Shown in pieces: positions 48,589 to 49,712 of a stretch of DNA of 49,712 nt. The notes under the pieces are model-generated. The model saw nothing but the letters and a program-made list of their open reading frames with translations. It was not told where the DNA came from and did no database searches. Made by a program: the position numbers and the translations under genes. Within the stretch, counting starts at the first letter, position 1, and each line of letters starts with the position of its first letter. The DNA comes from Wenyingzhuangia sp. 2_MG-2023 (GTDB lineage Bacteria; Bacteroidota; Bacteroidia; Flavobacteriales; Flavobacteriaceae): contig NZ_JAUOSB010000019.1 of NCBI RefSeq assembly GCF_030548295.1, positions 1 through 49,712 on the forward strand, written 5' to 3'.

Positions 48589-48972
48589 ATGACATATATA
48601 GATCTAATGTATATTCATCTAGCCACTGTGGTACCTTGTTTTGTGATAGGTACTATTGTGTTGATGATAAAAAAAGGAACAAATACACATATTGTATTGG
48701 GTAGAATCTATATGATGTTAATGATGTTTACTGCAATCATCACACTTTTTATGCCAGCCCACGTTGGACCTACAGTTATGAATCATTTTGGTTGGATACA
48801 TGCTTTTAGTTTTCTGACTATTTATACAGTACCAACAGCTTATTGGGCAATAAAACAAGGAAATGTAAAAGCGCACAAACGTAAAATGATCATATTGTAT
48901 ATTGGTGCAATAATCATTGCGGGTGGTTTTACTTTTGCTCCAGGTAGGTACTTAAATGAGTTTCTTTTTTAG
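48589..48972 (+). CDS. DUF2306 membrane protein
   Basis: A 127-residue inner-membrane protein with four hydrophobic helices. The pattern YIHLATVVPCFVIGTIVLM, KGTNTHIVLGRIYMMLMM, WIHAFSFLTIYTVPTAYWAI and VKAHKRKMIILYIGAIIIAG, with His and Arg/Lys in the helix-loop turns, fits the DUF2306 family, often found in Bacteroidetes and Proteobacteria. No function is known. Single gene. Confidence 0.8.
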   Translation: MTYIDLMYIHLATVVPCFVIGTIVLMIKKGTNTHIVLGRIYMMLMMFTAIITLFMPAHVGPTVMNHFGWIHAFSFLTIYTVPTAYWAIKQGNVKAHKRKMIILYIGAIIIAGGFTFAPGRYLNEFLF

Positions 48973-49196
48973 TGATTTGTTGTTTATATCGTAAAGTATT
49001 AATTATTTTATTAAGGAATTAATAGTATATTGTGCCTGCTATGACAATAACTATCAACACTTAAATATCCTGCTATTTTCTAGAATTTGTTAACATTCAA
49101 AATTACTGTATAAGTAGCTTTTTGTTTTTGTTAAAAACATCAGAGTTTTGTTTGTTGTAGAATAGGTATAGATTAAGTGTTGTATAAAAAAATACA

Positions 49197-49514
49197 ATGA
49201 TTAAGAAAATAGAGTTGAATTCACCAATTTCAGATGAAGCTTTGGCTTTTTTCTGTACACTACATCCTTTAAACCATGCAAACTTTGATTACAACATCAA
49301 CCTGGAAATTACTAAGTTTTTAAAAACAGACGATAAAAAGAGTATATACACTATTAGGCATTATTTAATTTGGAATGATTTGATTGAATTTAATGGTGAT
49401 TGTTTAGGCTATGCAAAATATAGGTTGACTAATAAGGGTGTCAATTTTATCAAACAAGAGGTTCCTGATTATGAAAGTCGTACTTTAAAAGACTATGACT
49501 GTGTCGTCTTTTAA
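49197..49514 (+). CDS. Small protein of unknown function
   Basis: A 105-residue soluble protein that I do not recognise. Residues about 50-90 (YTIRHYLIWNDLIEFNGD, YAKYRLTNKGVNFIKQ) have the look of a winged-helix end: a helix, then a beta-wing and an amphipathic helix, as in small regulators, but no DNA-binding family is clear. Codon use is normal. A 224-base gap without a clear promoter precedes it, and nothing recognisable follows to the end of the window. Confidence 0.6.
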   Translation: MIKKIELNSPISDEALAFFCTLHPLNHANFDYNINLEITKFLKTDDKKSIYTIRHYLIWNDLIEFNGDCLGYAKYRLTNKGVNFIKQEVPDYESRTLKDYDCVVF

Positions 49515-49712
49515 GAATTTTGAGATTTTAATACTAAGAGTTTATATAACCGTAATGCTAAATTAATTTCAATACTTAGCTATTAAGTGTGTAAAATGGT
49601 TATTATTCCCTGTTAATGAGCAAGACTTTCGATTTTATGAATGATTAAAAGATTGATAATTATGAGATTAAGAAATAATTTAAAAAAAGGTTAAAAAAGA
49701 TAGTTGTAGATA

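Overview
The window is a 49.7 kb piece of chromosome from a member of the Bacteroidetes, most likely a marine Flavobacteriaceae. The evidence is a strongly A+T-rich sequence, promoters of the Bacteroidetes type (TAnnTTTG near -7, sometimes TTG near -33), almost no Shine-Dalgarno sequences, and the ribosomal block rpmB-rpmG-DUF4295-ftsY. Lipoproteins with Flavobacteriia-style signal peptides, menaquinone genes (menD, menB) and a lone family GH16 glycosidase fit the same picture. Most of the content is core metabolism and housekeeping. I see no insertion sequence, phage, CRISPR array or rRNA operon.

Layout. 1-5.9 kb: end of an upstream gene, a DUF72 protein, a MarC-type membrane protein and the 2-oxoglutarate dehydrogenase operon sucA-sucB. 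6.0-11.6 kb: two identical tRNA-Asn genes with related leaders, enclosing a PVC-type cytochrome c lipoprotein, a metallophosphatase/5'-nucleotidase lipoprotein and an LVIVD-repeat lipoprotein. 11.6-17.3 kb: an esterase, a relic of an M16 peptidase, an SBF-type transporter, an unknown protein, a DM13 lipoprotein with an outer-membrane barrel partner, and a GH16 lipoprotein. 17.4-22.4 kb: tgt, lptG, glmM and a DEAD-box helicase. 22.4-28.7 kb (minus strand): mqo, catalase, and the operon Nudix - CBS/DUF294 - DnaQ-like exonuclease. 28.8-35.7 kb: menD with a short S1 protein, a KwaA-like membrane protein, a U32 peptidase-family protein, menB and purU. 35.7-42.8 kb: FAH-family protein, cinA, rpmB, rpmG, DUF4295, ftsY, rimO, a possible small RNA, and dnaX split by a frameshift at ten A residues. 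42.8-46.9 kb: an apparent operon of universal stress protein - SulP transporter - MiaE - DUF4268. 47-49.7 kb: Dps, a ZIP-family protein, a DUF2306 protein and an unknown small protein.

How the genes fit together. SucAB and Mqo serve the TCA cycle, with Mqo passing electrons to the quinone pool; MenD and MenB help make the menaquinone. Catalase and Dps protect against peroxide. Tgt, RimO, MiaE and possibly the U32 protein modify tRNA, ribosomal protein or rRNA.

The points most worth a second look are the dnaX frame break at an A10 run (probable two-product gene), an orphan promoter-to-terminator unit between rimO and dnaX, a Kiwa KwaA-like protein with no KwaB beside it, a universal stress protein whose frame has no ATG/GTG/TTG start before its first conserved strand, a Tgt without its zinc cysteines, and the paired tRNA-Asn leaders. 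All calls are from reading the sequence and remembered family features; no database search was run.
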